Assembly (NCBI GenBank): GCA_002694745.1
Contig: NZMY01000050.1
Coordinates: 342,358 to 406,357 of the forward strand
Reading direction: 5' to 3'
Length of the DNA stretch: 64,000 nucleotides
DNA from: Croceicoccus sp.
GTDB taxonomy: Bacteria > Pseudomonadota > Alphaproteobacteria > Sphingomonadales > Sphingomonadaceae
The notes below the pieces were generated by a model. It made no database searches. It saw nothing but the letters and a program-made list of their open reading frames with translations, and was not told where the DNA came from. The translations under genes were made by a program, and so were the position numbers. Below, piece after piece: positions 42,225 to 51,796 of this stretch (position 1 is the stretch's first letter; each line of letters starts with the position of its first letter).

Positions 42225-43210
42225 CGGAGGCCAAGCCCGCGCCGCCTAGCGGCTGGATCATCCTCGACAAGCCGCTGGAGATGGGATCGACGCAGGCGGT
42301 CGGCGCGGTAAAGCGCAATCTGCGGCAGGCAGGCTATGCCAAGGCAAAGGTCGGCCATGGCGGCACGCTGGACCCGCTGGCGACAGGCGTATTGCCCATC
42401 GCGATCGGCGAGGCGACGAAGCTGGCGGGCCGCATGCTGGATGCGACCAAGACCTATGAATTCACGATCCAGTTCGGCACGGAAACCGATACGCTGGATG
42501 CGGAAGGTGCGGTGGTGTCCACGAGCGACCGTCGTCCACCGGCGGCGGCACTGCTGGCGATCTGCGATGCCTTTACCGGAGAGATCGATCAGGTGCCGCC
42601 GAAATACTCCGCGCTGAAGATCGACGGCCGCCGAGCCTACGACCTCGCCCGCGCTGGCGAGGAGGTGGAGATGAAGCCCCGCCGCGTGACCATCCACACG
42701 CTCGGCCCCGTTGGCGGACAGGGGCAGGGCGCCGAAGTCGACTCGGTCTTCGCGACGACCAGCGGGCGGCCCGACCCCTACGATCCGGGCGCGCCGCTGG
42801 AAATGATGGACAGCGTCACGCTGGAAGCCACCGTGTCCAAGGGCACCTATATCCGCAGCCTTGCCCGCGATATCGCACATGCCCTTGGAACTTGCGGACA
42901 TGTTTCCTATCTAAGGCGTACGCGCGCTGGCCCGTTCGGCCAGGATTCCGCGATTTCGCTGGACAAATTGGACGAAATCGGTCAGGGCGCGCGCCTTGCT
43001 GAAATACTTCTGCCGCTGGAGGCAGGGCTGGACGACATCCCGGCCCTCGATCTCCACCCGGATCAGGCAGAAGCGGTCCGACAGGGCCGGCAATTGTCCG
43101 GGCTGACCATTCCTGATGGAACTGTCTGGGCGAAATGCGGCGGCAAGCCGATAGCCCTGATGGAGATTTCGGACGGCGTGGCCAGGGTCCTTCGGGGCTT
43201 TAATCCGTAA
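42221..43210 (+). CDS. truB: tRNA pseudouridine-55 synthase TruB
   Basis: 329 residues with a GTG start. The catalytic motif GHGGTLDPLATGVLPI contains Asp51. Further signatures are KTYEFTIQFGTETDTLD, PPKYSALKIDGRRAYDLAR and KGTYIRSLARDIAHALG. A non-conserved stretch of about 35 residues (roughly 168-202, Gly/Pro/Asp-rich) interrupts the core before the KGTYIRSL element. It makes pseudouridine 55 in the T-loop of tRNAs. Confidence 0.95.
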   Translation: MTEAKPAPPSGWIILDKPLEMGSTQAVGAVKRNLRQAGYAKAKVGHGGTLDPLATGVLPIAIGEATKLAGRMLDATKTYEFTIQFGTETDTLDAEGAVVSTSDRRPPAAALLAICDAFTGEIDQVPPKYSALKIDGRRAYDLARAGEEVEMKPRRVTIHTLGPVGGQGQGAEVDSVFATTSGRPDPYDPGAPLEMMDSVTLEATVSKGTYIRSLARDIAHALGTCGHVSYLRRTRAGPFGQDSAISLDKLDEIGQGARLAEILLPLEAGLDDIPALDLHPDQAEAVRQGRQLSGLTIPDGTVWAKCGGKPIALMEISDGVARVLRGFNP

Positions 43211-43231
43211 TCGATGTCGCGGAGTGAAACT

Positions 43232-43501
43232 ATGTCGGTTACCGCCGAGAAAAAGCAGGAAATCATCAAGGACAACGCCCGTCAGACCACTGACACCGGC
43301 AGTCCCGAAGTGCAGGTCGCGATCCTGACCGAGCGTATTCGCAACCTGACCGAGCACTTCAAGGATCACCACAAGGACAATCACTCGCGGCGTGGTCTGC
43401 TGGTGATGGTCAACAAGCGCCGTTCGCTTCTCGCCTACCTGAAAAGGACGGATGTAGAGCGTTACAACGCGCTGATCCAGAAGCTCGGCCTGCGTAAGTA
43501 A
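43232..43501 (+). CDS. rpsO: 30S ribosomal protein S15
   Basis: 89 residues, the standard S15 length, beginning [18 protein letters not shown]. It includes [19 protein letters not shown] and [20 protein letters not shown], which bind the 16S three-way junction. ATG at 43232 was chosen over one at 43214 because of length and the GGAGTG just upstream. Confidence 0.97.
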   Translation: MSVTAEKKQEIIKDNARQTTDTGSPEVQVAILTERIRNLTEHFKDHHKDNHSRRGLLVMVNKRRSLLAYLKRTDVERYNALIQKLGLRK

Positions 43502-43509
43502 GAGTTTCC

Positions 43510-43535
43510 AAGGGCGGTCCCGACGGGCCGCCCTT
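43510..43535 (+). terminator. Hairpin between rpsO and pnp
   Basis: Arms AAGGGCGG (43510-43517) and CCGCCCTT (43528-43535) lie 8 nt after the rpsO stop. There is no T-run, so it may be a weak terminator or an RNA processing site. In E. coli, a terminator and an RNase III-cleaved stem in the pnp leader control pnp; the 165-nt leader here has further GC-rich stems. Confidence 0.6.
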
Positions 43536-43700
43536 GTCGCATTTGGAGCCTGTCATATCGGCTCCGATTCAAGGGCTGACCCCGCAATTCGGCAGGGTGG
43601 CCATGGGGCACGACGAAAAGCCCCGCACCGGACCGGGACGGTATCCCCGGCAGTAGGCCCCGCGCTGCAATACGGCACCGCGGGTTCATAAGGAAAATAC

Positions 43701-46016
43701 ATGTTCGACACCAAAACCGTATCGATTGAGTGGGGCGGAAAGACCCTCACCCTCGAAACCGGCCGCATTGCCCGTCAGGCTGATGGCGCCGTGCTGGCCA
43801 CCTATGGCGAAACCGTGGTGCTTTGCGCCGTGACCGCCGCCAAGAGCGTGAAGGAAGGGCAGGACTTCTTCCCCCTGACCGTTCACTACCAGGAAAAATT
43901 CTCCTCGGCCGGCCGCATTCCCGGCGGCTTCTTCAAGCGCGAACGCGGCGCGACCGAGAAGGAAACCCTGACCAGCCGCCTGATCGACCGTCCGATCCGC
44001 CCGCTGTTCCCCGAAGGTTTCTACAACGAAATCAACGTCATCTGCCAGGTCCTGTCGTATGACGGCGAGACCGAGGCCGACATGGTCGCGATGATCGCCG
44101 CGTCCGCCGCGCTGACCATCTCGGGCGTGCCCTTCATGGGCCCGATCGGCGGCTGCCGCGTCGGCTTCGTCGATGGCGAATACACCCTCAACCCCAAGCA
44201 GGACGCCGCTCTTGAAGAGGGCCGTCTGGATCTCGTCGTCGCCGCCACGCAGGAAGCTGTGATGATGGTGGAATCGGAAGCCAAGGAGCTGACCGAGGAA
44301 GAGATGCTGGGCGCCGTCATGTTCGCGCATGACGCATGCCGCAAGGTCATCGGTGCCATCATCGATCTGGCCGAGCAGGCTGCCAAGGAGCCCTGGGAGC
44401 TGAACGTGGCCGACGACAAGTCCGCCATGAAGGAAGAGCTGCGCGGCCTCGTCGGCGAGGATATTGCCGCTGCCTACAGGCTGACCGACAAGTCGGCCCG
44501 TTCGGATGCGCTGAACGACGCGCGTGCGAAGGCCAAGGCGCATTTCGCCGAGGCCGACGGCCAGACGCAGATGACTGCGGGCAAGCTGGTCAAGAAGCTG
44601 GAAGCCGACATCGTGCGTACCGCCATCCTCAAGGACGGGCAGCGCATCGACGGACGCAAGCTCGATCAGGTTCGCCCGATCGAGGCGATCGCCGGCTTCC
44701 TTCCGCGGACGCACGGTTCGGCGCTGTTCACGCGCGGTGAGACGCAGGCGATCTGCACCACCACGCTGGGCACCAAGGAATCGGAGCAGATGATCGACGG
44801 GCTGGAAGGCCTGACCTATTCGAACTTCATGCTGCACTACAACTTTCCGCCCTATTCGGTCGGCGAGGTTGGCCGGTTCGGCGCTCCCGGTCGGCGTGAG
44901 ATCGGCCACGGCAAGCTGGCATGGCGTGCGCTGCACCCCGTGCTGCCGTCGAAGGAAGATTTCCCCTACACCATCCGCATCCTGTCGGACATCACCGAGT
45001 CGAATGGCTCGTCCTCGATGGCGACGGTCTGCGGCGGCTGTCTGTCGATGATGGACGCAGGCGTTCCGATCGAGCGTCCGGTGTCGGGCATCGCGATGGG
45101 CCTGATCCTGGAAGGCGACGAGTTCGCCGTGCTGTCGGACATCCTCGGCGACGAGGATCACCTCGGCGACATGGACTTCAAGGTGGCCGGTACGGAAGCG
45201 GGCATCACCTCGCTCCAGATGGACATCAAGATCGCCGGCATCACGCAGGAAATCATGTCGAAGGCGCTTGAGCAGGCGAAGGCCGGCCGCGCGCATATCC
45301 TTGGCGAGATGACCAAGGCGTTGGGTTCGGCCCGTACCGAACTGTCGGCGCATGCTCCGCGTATCGAGACGATGCAGATCGACAAGTCGAAGATCCGCGA
45401 CGTCATCGGCACCGGCGGCAAGGTGATCCGCGAGATCGTCGCCGAAACCGGCGCGAAGGTCGACATCGACGACGAGGGCATCATCAAGATCTCGTCCAGC
45501 GATGTCGCGCAGATCGAAGCGGCCCGCAAGTGGATCGAAGGCATCGTCGAAGAGGCGGAAGTCGGCAAGATCTACAACGGCAAGGTCGTGAACATCGTCG
45601 ACTTCGGCGCCTTCGTGAACTTCATGGGCGGCAAGGACGGCCTCGTCCACGTCTCCGAAATGAAGAACGAGCGCGTGGAAAAGCCGACCGACGTCGTGTC
45701 GGAAGGCCAGGAAGTGAAGGTCAAGGTGCTTGAGATCGACAACCGCGGCAAGGTCCGCCTGTCGATGCGCGTCGTCGACCAGGAAACCGGCGAAGAGCTG
45801 GAGGACACGCGTCCTGCCCGTGAACCGCGCGAGCCTCGCGGTGATCGCGGCGGTGACCGTCGTGGTCCCCGTGGCGGCGGCGATCGCGGTGGACGCGGCG
45901 GTGGCGGTCGTGACCGTGGACCGCGCGGTCCGCGCGGCGACCGTGACGGCGGCAGTGGTGAAGGCAAGGAAGGGGGCAACCCCGACCACATGCCCGCGTT
46001 CCTGAAGGACGACTGA
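43701..46016 (+). CDS. pnp: Polyribonucleotide nucleotidyltransferase (PNPase)
   Basis: 771 residues: two RNase PH-like domains ([14 protein letters not shown] region in the first, [20 protein letters not shown] and [20 protein letters not shown] in the second), a KH domain ([20 protein letters not shown]) and an S1 domain ([20 protein letters not shown]). A Gly/Arg/Asp-rich tail (about 715-760) follows. It degrades RNA 3' to 5' by phosphorolysis and takes part in degradosome assemblies. A strong terminator follows. Confidence 0.97.
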   Translation: MFDTKTVSIEWGGKTLTLETGRIARQADGAVLATYGETVVLCAVTAAKSVKEGQDFFPLTVHYQEKFSSAGRIPGGFFKRERGATEKETLTSRLIDRPIRPLFPEGFYNEINVICQVLSYDGETEADMVAMIAASAALTISGVPFMGPIGGCRVGFVDGEYTLNPKQDAALEEGRLDLVVAATQEAVMMVESEAKELTEEEMLGAVMFAHDACRKVIGAIIDLAEQAAKEPWELNVADDKSAMKEELRGLVGEDIAAAYRLTDKSARSDALNDARAKAKAHFAEADGQTQMTAGKLVKKLEADIVRTAILKDGQRIDGRKLDQVRPIEAIAGFLPRTHGSALFTRGETQAICTTTLGTKESEQMIDGLEGLTYSNFMLHYNFPPYSVGEVGRFGAPGRREIGHGKLAWRALHPVLPSKEDFPYTIRILSDITESNGSSSMATVCGGCLSMMDAGVPIERPVSGIAMGLILEGDEFAVLSDILGDEDHLGDMDFKVAGTEAGITSLQMDIKIAGITQEIMSKALEQAKAGRAHILGEMTKALGSARTELSAHAPRIETMQIDKSKIRDVIGTGGKVIREIVAETGAKVDIDDEGIIKISSSDVAQIEAARKWIEGIVEEAEVGKIYNGKVVNIVDFGAFVNFMGGKDGLVHVSEMKNERVEKPTDVVSEGQEVKVKVLEIDNRGKVRLSMRVVDQETGEELEDTRPAREPREPRGDRGGDRRGPRGGGDRGGRGGGGRDRGPRGPRGDRDGGSGEGKEGGNPDHMPAFLKDD

Positions 46017-46037
46017 TCTTTCAGCGGATCGTATGAC

Positions 46038-46072
46038 AAAAGGGGCCGCCGGAGCGATCCGGCGGCCTTTTT
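46038..46072 (+). terminator. Rho-independent terminator after pnp
   Basis: Arms GGCCGCCGG (46044-46052) and CCGGCGGCC (46059-46067), loop of 6 nt, preceded by an A-run and followed by TTTTTC, 22-52 nt after the pnp stop. It ends the rimP-pnp transcript. Confidence 0.93.
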
Positions 46073-46092
46073 CGTGAAGAGGAGGATTTGAG

Positions 46093-46776
46093 ATGCTGGC
46101 GCGCGAATTACTGGGCACCGCGCAGGTGCCGGGGGGCGAGGAACTGCGGCTCTATTCCCATGGCCGCGATTTCATGATCGTGCTCGACCGCAACGAGCTG
46201 ATGAGCACGCGCATGCGCGGATCCGAGGAAGCGCTGGCGGTGATGAGCCTCGAACGGCTTGCCAATGCGCGTGCGCCGCATCTGCTGATCGGCGGCTATG
46301 GCATGGGCTTTACCCTGCGCGCGGCGCTGAAGACGGCGCCTCCCAAGACGCGGATCACGGTGGTGGAACTGGTGCCCGAGATCATCGAATGGGCAAAAGG
46401 TCCGATGGCGGAATTCACCGGAGATACGTTTGACGATCCGCGCTTTACTCTGCGGATGGGGGATGTCGCCGATGTCATCGCCGAGCGGCCCGGACGATAC
46501 GATGCGATCCTTCTCGACGTCGACAATGGCCCGGACGGTCTGGTGCGGGCCGAAAACGACCGGCTCTATTCAAACGCCGGTCTGGCCGCCGCTCGCCGCG
46601 CTTTGACTCCCGAAGGCGTACTGGCGATCTGGTCCGCCGCGCCGGATCAACGCTTTACCAAGCAGCTTGAGCGCGCCCGATTCCATGTCGATGCGGTGGA
46701 GGTCAGCGCGCGCTATGACGCGAACGGCAAGGGCAAGGGTCCCAAGCACGTGATCTGGTTCTGCAGGCCATCCTGA
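46093..46776 (+). CDS. Spermidine synthase-like / class I methyltransferase-fold protein
   Basis: 227 residues with a Rossmann SAM-binding fold in spermidine-synthase arrangement: HLLIGGYGMGFTLRAALKTA (glycine-rich loop), ITVVELVPEIIEWAK, and YDAILLDVDNGPDGLV. The polyamine-site residues of true SpeE are not evident, so the reaction is uncertain. GAGGA precedes the ATG at 46093. It stands alone between two terminators. Confidence 0.8.
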   Translation: MLARELLGTAQVPGGEELRLYSHGRDFMIVLDRNELMSTRMRGSEEALAVMSLERLANARAPHLLIGGYGMGFTLRAALKTAPPKTRITVVELVPEIIEWAKGPMAEFTGDTFDDPRFTLRMGDVADVIAERPGRYDAILLDVDNGPDGLVRAENDRLYSNAGLAAARRALTPEGVLAIWSAAPDQRFTKQLERARFHVDAVEVSARYDANGKGKGPKHVIWFCRPS

Positions 46777-46824
46777 TAAGCTGCCTGCCGAGGCAATGTC
46801 GCTAGCCTACTAGATTGCGGAAAG

Positions 46825-46859
46825 AAAAAGGCCCGCCGGTACGTTCCGGCGGGCCTTTT
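46825..46859. terminator. Bidirectional terminator between the spermidine synthase-like gene and gcrA
   Basis: Arms GGCCCGCCGG (46830-46839) and CCGGCGGGCC (46846-46855), loop TACGTT, flanked by AAAAA on the left and TTTT on the right, so it can serve both converging genes. Confidence 0.93.
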
Positions 46860-46887
46860 CAATTCTCTTAGCTGACGGCTGCGCTGC

Positions 46888-47553
46888 TTAACGCACGCGC
46901 GGACCGCCGAACGGCAGGGGCGGAGGAGGACGGCGGGCACCGCGCGGAAGCTGTGCCTGATAGGCCCGCCCGCAATGCTCGACGCAATAGGGAAAGCCGG
47001 GGTTCACGCTCTGCCCGCAGAAATGGAAGTCCGGTTCGCCCGGATGGCCCATGGGCCAGCGGCAAATCCGGTCGTTTAGGTCGAGCAGGCTAGTCTTGCC
47101 TTCGATCTCGGGGCTGGGCTTTGCGGGCACCAGGCGGCGCGGCGGAGCGGGCGGAATAGGCGACTGCTGATCGCCGGGGCCCTGCCGCAGGAAGCCGCCA
47201 GGGCCGACCGACACGATCCGCGGCTGGTTGCCGCTGGGGGCTGCCGGACGCTGATCGGCCGGAGCCGCCGCAGGGGCCGGGCGCGGCGCGGGGGCAGGCG
47301 TCGGCGCCGGACGCGCCGCCTCCGCCGGCTTGGGCGCCGGGGTTTCCGCCTTCTTGGGCGCCGGCTTTGGCTTTGCCTTGGCGGCAGCCTTTTCCTTTAC
47401 CGGGGACGGGCGCGCCTTCAGGCCAAGGCGATGCGCCTTGCCGATCACCGCGTTACGGCTAACCCCGCCGAGTTCCTCGGCGATCTGGCTGGCGGTCGAG
47501 CCGCTTTCCCACATCTTGGTAAGCTTCTCGATCCGTTCGTCGGTCCAGCTCAT
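46888..47553 (-). CDS. gcrA: Cell cycle regulator GcrA
   Basis: 221 residues. The N-terminal HTH (MSWTDERIEKLTKMWESGST, then ASQIAEELGGVSRNAVIGKA) and C-terminal sigma-interacting domain (RICRWPMGHPGEPDFHFCGQ, then PYCVEHCGRAYQ) are the GcrA hallmarks, separated by an Ala/Pro/Lys linker of about 100 residues. GcrA works with sigma-70 at promoters whose GANTC sites are methylated by CcrM. GGAG precedes ATG 47553; the frame upstream to 47643 is not needed. Confidence 0.94.
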   Translation of the reverse strand: MSWTDERIEKLTKMWESGSTASQIAEELGGVSRNAVIGKAHRLGLKARPSPVKEKAAAKAKPKPAPKKAETPAPKPAEAARPAPTPAPAPRPAPAAAPADQRPAAPSGNQPRIVSVGPGGFLRQGPGDQQSPIPPAPPRRLVPAKPSPEIEGKTSLLDLNDRICRWPMGHPGEPDFHFCGQSVNPGFPYCVEHCGRAYQAQLPRGARRPPPPLPFGGPRVR

Positions 47554-47673
47554 GCGTTCTCCAAAAAATCCGTTATCTGCGCACGGGCGGTATCGTTCCG
47601 TCCGTTTCGGCGCCGATCTTGTTCCGCCGCCTGCGCTTGCCATATCGATAGCCCGCCGTTACGCGAGCAATTA

Positions 47674-48528
47674 ATGAACGACCCCGCACCCGAAACCGCC
47701 GCCAACCCCGCTTTTCACCAGTTTGGCCAGCCAGTCATCGGCCGGGTGAACCGGCTGGGGCTGTGGACCCTCTATATTAAGGAAGTCCGCCGTTTCTTCA
47801 AGGTCCAGACGCAGACGATCTGGGCTCCCGCGATCACGACACTGTTGTATCTGGTGATATTCTCGGTGGCGCTTGGCCGCGGAGGGCGCGAGGTGCTGGG
47901 CGTCAACTTCACCACCTTCGTCGCGCCGGGCCTGATCGTGATGGGCATGATGCAGAATGCCTTTGCCAATGCCAGCTTCTCGCTACTGGGCGGAAAGATA
48001 CAGGGCACCATCATCGATTATCTGATGCCGCCGCTGTCCAACCTGGAACTGCTGGTGGGGATTGTCGGCGCAGCGGTAACGCGCGGGATCCTAGTTGGCC
48101 TTGCGGTGGGCATCGCCGTATGGCTCTATCCGGGTGCGGAGCTTAGCCTTGCGCATCCGGTTGCCATCATCTGGTTCGGCCTGATGGGTGTGATCCTGCT
48201 GTCGCTGATGGGCGTGCTCACGTCGATCTGGGCGGAAAAGTTCGATCACAATGCGGCGGTCACCAATTTCATCGTCGCTCCGCTCGCGCTTTTGTCGGGC
48301 ACTTTCTACGTGATCGACAATCTGTCGCCAGTTTTCCAGACGATCAGCCGGTTCAATCCGTTCTTCTACGTGATCTCGGGCTTCCGCTACGGCTTTCTGG
48401 TGGAAAGCGATATCGGCAATAGCGGACATGCCGTGCTGTGGGCAGGCCTTGGGCTGGGCGTGCTGAACATTGCCATGTTCGTCGTGACTTACATGGTCCT
48501 GCGCTCGGGCTGGAAACTCAGAAGCTGA
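47674..48528 (+). CDS. ABC-2 type permease without adjacent ATPase
   Basis: 284 residues with six membrane helices and the ABC-2 family C-terminus (FNPFFYVISGFRYGFLVESD). NAPAITTLLYLVIFSVALG-like helix 1 begins near residue 45. It resembles the YadH class of exporters, whose partner ATPase (YadG) is usually adjacent; none is here, so the partner must be elsewhere. The start at 47674 follows GAG; the frame upstream overlaps divergent gcrA and is not coding. Confidence 0.85.
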   Translation: MNDPAPETAANPAFHQFGQPVIGRVNRLGLWTLYIKEVRRFFKVQTQTIWAPAITTLLYLVIFSVALGRGGREVLGVNFTTFVAPGLIVMGMMQNAFANASFSLLGGKIQGTIIDYLMPPLSNLELLVGIVGAAVTRGILVGLAVGIAVWLYPGAELSLAHPVAIIWFGLMGVILLSLMGVLTSIWAEKFDHNAAVTNFIVAPLALLSGTFYVIDNLSPVFQTISRFNPFFYVISGFRYGFLVESDIGNSGHAVLWAGLGLGVLNIAMFVVTYMVLRSGWKLRS

Positions 48529-48573
48529 TTGAGGAGGTGAGGGGACCGATCCCGCTTTATCGCGCGACCAACC

Positions 48574-49008
48574 TCAATGCCTCAGGCTGCGGTGCAGTGT
48601 ATAGCGTCCGTCGTCCAGGTCATAGTCTCCGAACACCATGTCGATGGACGGATGTTCGACAGGACCACCAAGGCTGTCCTCGACCAGGTTCTGCTGGCTG
48701 ACATAGGCGATGTAGCTCGATTCCTCATTCTCTGCGAAGAGATGATAGAATGGCTGTTCGCGGTTCGGGCGCATCGCATTCGGAATGGATTCGTACCATT
48801 CCTCGCTATTGGCGAAGACCGGGTCGACGTCGAAGACGACACCCCGGAAATCATGCAACCTGTGGCGCACGACGTCACCGATCCCAAAGCGAGCTTCGGC
48901 GATTTTCGGTGCAGAAACCGTGCCTCCCGCCTGTGGTGAAAAGAACGAGGAGCGTGTATCGCGCTCTGGCGCGCCCTCGTGCGGGATGTTGCGAGAACTT
49001 CCGGGCAT
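48574..49008 (-). CDS. hspQ: Heat shock protein HspQ (hemimethylated-DNA-binding family)
   Basis: 144 residues. The family region begins at APKIAEARFGIGDVVRHRLH (about residue 33), with FRGVVFDVDPVFANSEEWYE, QPFYHLFAENEESSYIAYVS and QNLVEDSLGGPVEHPSI. HspQ is a small factor that in E. coli is linked to DnaA stability and Lon. An N-terminal addition of about 30 residues compared with E. coli is needed because no start codon lies closer; GTG at 49014 is an alternative. Confidence 0.9.
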   Translation of the reverse strand: MPGSSRNIPHEGAPERDTRSSFFSPQAGGTVSAPKIAEARFGIGDVVRHRLHDFRGVVFDVDPVFANSEEWYESIPNAMRPNREQPFYHLFAENEESSYIAYVSQQNLVEDSLGGPVEHPSIDMVFGDYDLDDGRYTLHRSLRH

Positions 49009-49165
49009 GGGCACAATATAGGCCGCGTACGGTCAAGTCACAAGCGTAACGAGGTGGTTAACCCCGAAACGCTGCATTTGCCCCCTTGGCAAGCGCCGAA
49101 TCATCGGCTAACCGCCCGGCTTCCTAAACGACCGGCAGGGATATTTCCCGGCCTGCAGTCCTCGC

Positions 49166-49255
<90 letters not shown>

Positions 49256-49403
49256 CTCATCATCCTTGTTTCACTGCACTTTTCGCTCAGACGGAGAGGC
49301 CTTCGGGCTGCCCGAGTGATACAGCAGGTCTATTGAGGAACCCGCCCCGTCCGCGCCGTGGATGCCCTGCAAGGCAATCGTTTTCCCCAAGGGAAGCGCG
49401 GCG

Positions 49404-49949
49404 TTAAAGGCCGATCTTGCGGACGACGAGGTGGCGGTCGAAATCACCCGCAATCGCGGCGATATGGTCGTAGAAGCCGCGCAGCTTGTCGGTTCCGGCA
49501 TAGAGTTCGGTCATCATGCCGGTCAGCGGCACCGTATCGACGAAGTGGAACGCGAAGCCGTCCTCCATGGTGCCGCGAAAGACGCTAGGATAGCCCGCAT
49601 CCGACCATTCCTGCGCCGCCTTGTCGGCATCGTCGACGAATATGGCGGCGTGATGGGGGCCGAAACGGCCCGAACCTTCGGGATAGATGTCGTGAAAAGC
49701 CGAAGGGCCCGGATTGTTCTGCTGGACGAACTCCACCATCACATCGCCCCACTGGCCATAGGCCGAACTGTGGTCGAGCGTGCCGGGCTTGCCGCGATAT
49801 ATGGCCTCGGCCAGCGGGATGTTTTCCGCGAGAAGATAGGGCCCCGATCCGTGCATGGTATGATGCGACAATGCGGCGGCGTGAGCATCGGGCACGAAGA
49901 ACGCGATCTGCCGGATGGGAAGGGGCGCTGGGGGACGAACTGGGGCCAT
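49404..49949 (-). CDS. VOC (glyoxalase/bleomycin resistance) superfamily protein
   Basis: 181 residues in two betaalphabetabetabeta modules: IRQIAFFVPDAHAAALSHH near the N-terminus, VMVEFVQQNNPGPSAFHD, then FGPHHAAIFVDDADKAAQEW and FHFVDTVPLTGMMTELYAG. His in HHAAIF and Glu in TELYA are plausible metal ligands. VOC members include isomerases, lyases and extradiol dioxygenases, and the reaction is not determinable. It starts in a TGATG junction with the ligase gene, so it belongs to the same operon and presumably the same pathway. Confidence 0.8.
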   Translation of the reverse strand: MAPVRPPAPLPIRQIAFFVPDAHAAALSHHTMHGSGPYLLAENIPLAEAIYRGKPGTLDHSSAYGQWGDVMVEFVQQNNPGPSAFHDIYPEGSGRFGPHHAAIFVDDADKAAQEWSDAGYPSVFRGTMEDGFAFHFVDTVPLTGMMTELYAGTDKLRGFYDHIAAIAGDFDRHLVVRKIGL

Positions 49950-51601
49950 CAGCCCGCCGCCGTCTGGTCACGCTGCGCCAGCAGTTCCTCGCGCAGTTTG
50001 AACTTCTGGATCTTGGACGTCGACATCGGCCATTCGCGCACGAAATGCACGCTGCGCGGCACCTTGAACCCGGCAAGAAATCCGCGGCAATGGTCGATCA
50101 ACTCGTCCTCCTCGCAATTCTTTCCGGCAGCAAGCTCGATGAAGGCGACCGGCACTTCGCTATAGCGCGGGTCGGGAATGCCGACGACCTGCGCGAGCTT
50201 GACGGCGGGATGGGTCTGCAGATGGCTCTCGATCTCGGCGGCGGCCACGTTTTCGCCGCCGACCTTCAGCATGTCCTTGGTGCGGCCGTGGAACATCACA
50301 TTGCCGTCCGCGTCCACGCTGCCGATGTCGCCGGTGTAGAACCAGCCGTCACGGATCGCCTCTGCCGTCTTGTCGGGCGCCTTGTAATAGCCTTTGAGCA
50401 TGTTCGGGCCGCGCAGGACGATCTCGCCCTTCTGGCCCGCGCCGCAATCCTGGCCCGTTTCGGGATCGACGATGCGGATCTCCCATTCCTGCAGCGGTTT
50501 GCCGCATCGTCCCGTGCGGATTTCATAGCTGTCGTCGAGGCGGCTGGTCGATACCGTGCCCGCGCCTTCGGTCAGGCCATAGGTACCGACCTGGATGGTA
50601 TCGGGCATCGCCTTGGCGACGGCCTCCTTGATCCACGCCGGCTGAACCGCGAAGTTCGAATTCATCACCCGCAGGCTGGACAGGTCGGTCTGCTCGAATT
50701 TTTCATGCGTGATCAGGTCCTGCATGATGGTGACAAAGCTGGGATAGGCGATGGTGCCCTTTTCGCGGTCCAGCATGTCGAGCGCGACGCCCGCATCGAA
50801 ATGCGGGACCGTCATATAGGCGCCGCCCCGGTCGAGGATCATCGTCATCGGAAGAATTCCGGCGATGTGATAGATCGGCAGCGGAGACCACACCTTGTCC
50901 TCGCTCGTCACCTCATAACGCGTGCCGAGGTTGCGGCTGTTGGCGACCTGTCCGCGGTGGCTGATGAGCGCGCCCTTCGGATTGGCGGTGGTGCCCGAGG
51001 TGTAGAGGATCATCGCGACATCTTCGTCCTTTATGGCGTCGATGCGTCGGTCGATTTCCTCGTCCGAAATCGCGCGTCCGGCGGCAAGGATCGTGTCGGG
51101 CGAGGTGAGGCCGGATTGGCATGGCGGATCGAGGCAGATGACCTGACGAAGATCGGGCGCATCGGCGAGAGCTAGACTGCCGGAATCCTGCCCCTCTGCC
51201 AGATCGGGGAAGGCCGCCTGCAGCCTTTCGGCGAAATCGACATTTTCGGCCACGCGGCCCGTCGTCACCAGCATCACGAGGTCGGCATCGGCCACCAGAT
51301 AGCGCAATTCGCCCGACTGATAGCGCGCATTGACCGGCACGGCGACGCCGCCCGCCATCATGATGCCGAAAAGAATTTCGAAGAAATCGATGCGTGTGGG
51401 CAGCAATATGCCGACATGCTCGCCCGGCTTGACGCCGGCGGCGACGAACCCCTTCGCCCATGCGCGCGCTGCGCGATAGAGTTCGTCATAGCTGCGCCGG
51501 TCGTCGGGAAAGACCACGGCATCGCTGGGTCCATATGCCTCGGCCGATGCGCGCAGCATCTTGCTCATGGTATAGTTCGGCTGCCCTTGCGCCATAGTCA
51601 T
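49949..51601 (-). CDS. AMP-dependent acyl-CoA synthetase/ligase
   Basis: About 550 residues: an ANL-superfamily enzyme with P-loop motif AMILYTSGTTANPKGALIS, A5 YGLTEGAGT, A7/A8 GWFYTGDIGSVDADG, KDMLKVGGENVAAAEIE and the catalytic C-terminal Lys in TSKIQKFKL. It activates a carboxylic acid to the CoA thioester, the expected entry step of the island. GGAGG precedes ATG 51601. One operator palindrome lies 94 bp upstream, shared with the divergent SDR. Confidence 0.93.
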   Translation of the reverse strand: MTMAQGQPNYTMSKMLRASAEAYGPSDAVVFPDDRRSYDELYRAARAWAKGFVAAGVKPGEHVGILLPTRIDFFEILFGIMMAGGVAVPVNARYQSGELRYLVADADLVMLVTTGRVAENVDFAERLQAAFPDLAEGQDSGSLALADAPDLRQVICLDPPCQSGLTSPDTILAAGRAISDEEIDRRIDAIKDEDVAMILYTSGTTANPKGALISHRGQVANSRNLGTRYEVTSEDKVWSPLPIYHIAGILPMTMILDRGGAYMTVPHFDAGVALDMLDREKGTIAYPSFVTIMQDLITHEKFEQTDLSSLRVMNSNFAVQPAWIKEAVAKAMPDTIQVGTYGLTEGAGTVSTSRLDDSYEIRTGRCGKPLQEWEIRIVDPETGQDCGAGQKGEIVLRGPNMLKGYYKAPDKTAEAIRDGWFYTGDIGSVDADGNVMFHGRTKDMLKVGGENVAAAEIESHLQTHPAVKLAQVVGIPDPRYSEVPVAFIELAAGKNCEEDELIDHCRGFLAGFKVPRSVHFVREWPMSTSKIQKFKLREELLAQRDQTAAG

Positions 51602-51694
51602 CCATCCTCCGTCGGCGCCGAGCGGTTCCGTCCGCATCTGTTGCGCGCATGCCAGAATGATAAGGCCGGGGTACGAGAATGCAAAATAAAAAAC

Positions 51695-51712
51695 AAACTT
51701 TCATGTTTGTTT
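51695..51712. promoter_or_regulatory. TetR operator site A (ligase/SDR divergent promoter)
   Basis: AAACTTTCATGTTTGTTT, centred on CATG, with an overlapping longer symmetry AAACAAAC/GTTTGTTT (51691-51712). It is one of five related palindromes in the island and lies between the divergent ligase and SDR genes. Confidence 0.75.
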
Positions 51713-51796
51713 TGATTCGTGCCATGGTGACGGTGCAAAACAAGGCGTCGGATCCGGTTCGCCGGGTCGCACGGCACTAATATTGTGGAGAGAGAA

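Noticed and set aside
45826-45960. Repetitive GC-rich sequence near the end of pnp considered as a possible CRISPR or tandem repeat
   Set aside because: It encodes the Gly/Arg/Asp-rich tail of PNPase; the repetition follows codon repetition and there are no spacers.
43686-46118. An 810-codon antisense frame across pnp
   Set aside because: It mirrors pnp in reverse and has no recognisable domain or ribosome-binding site.
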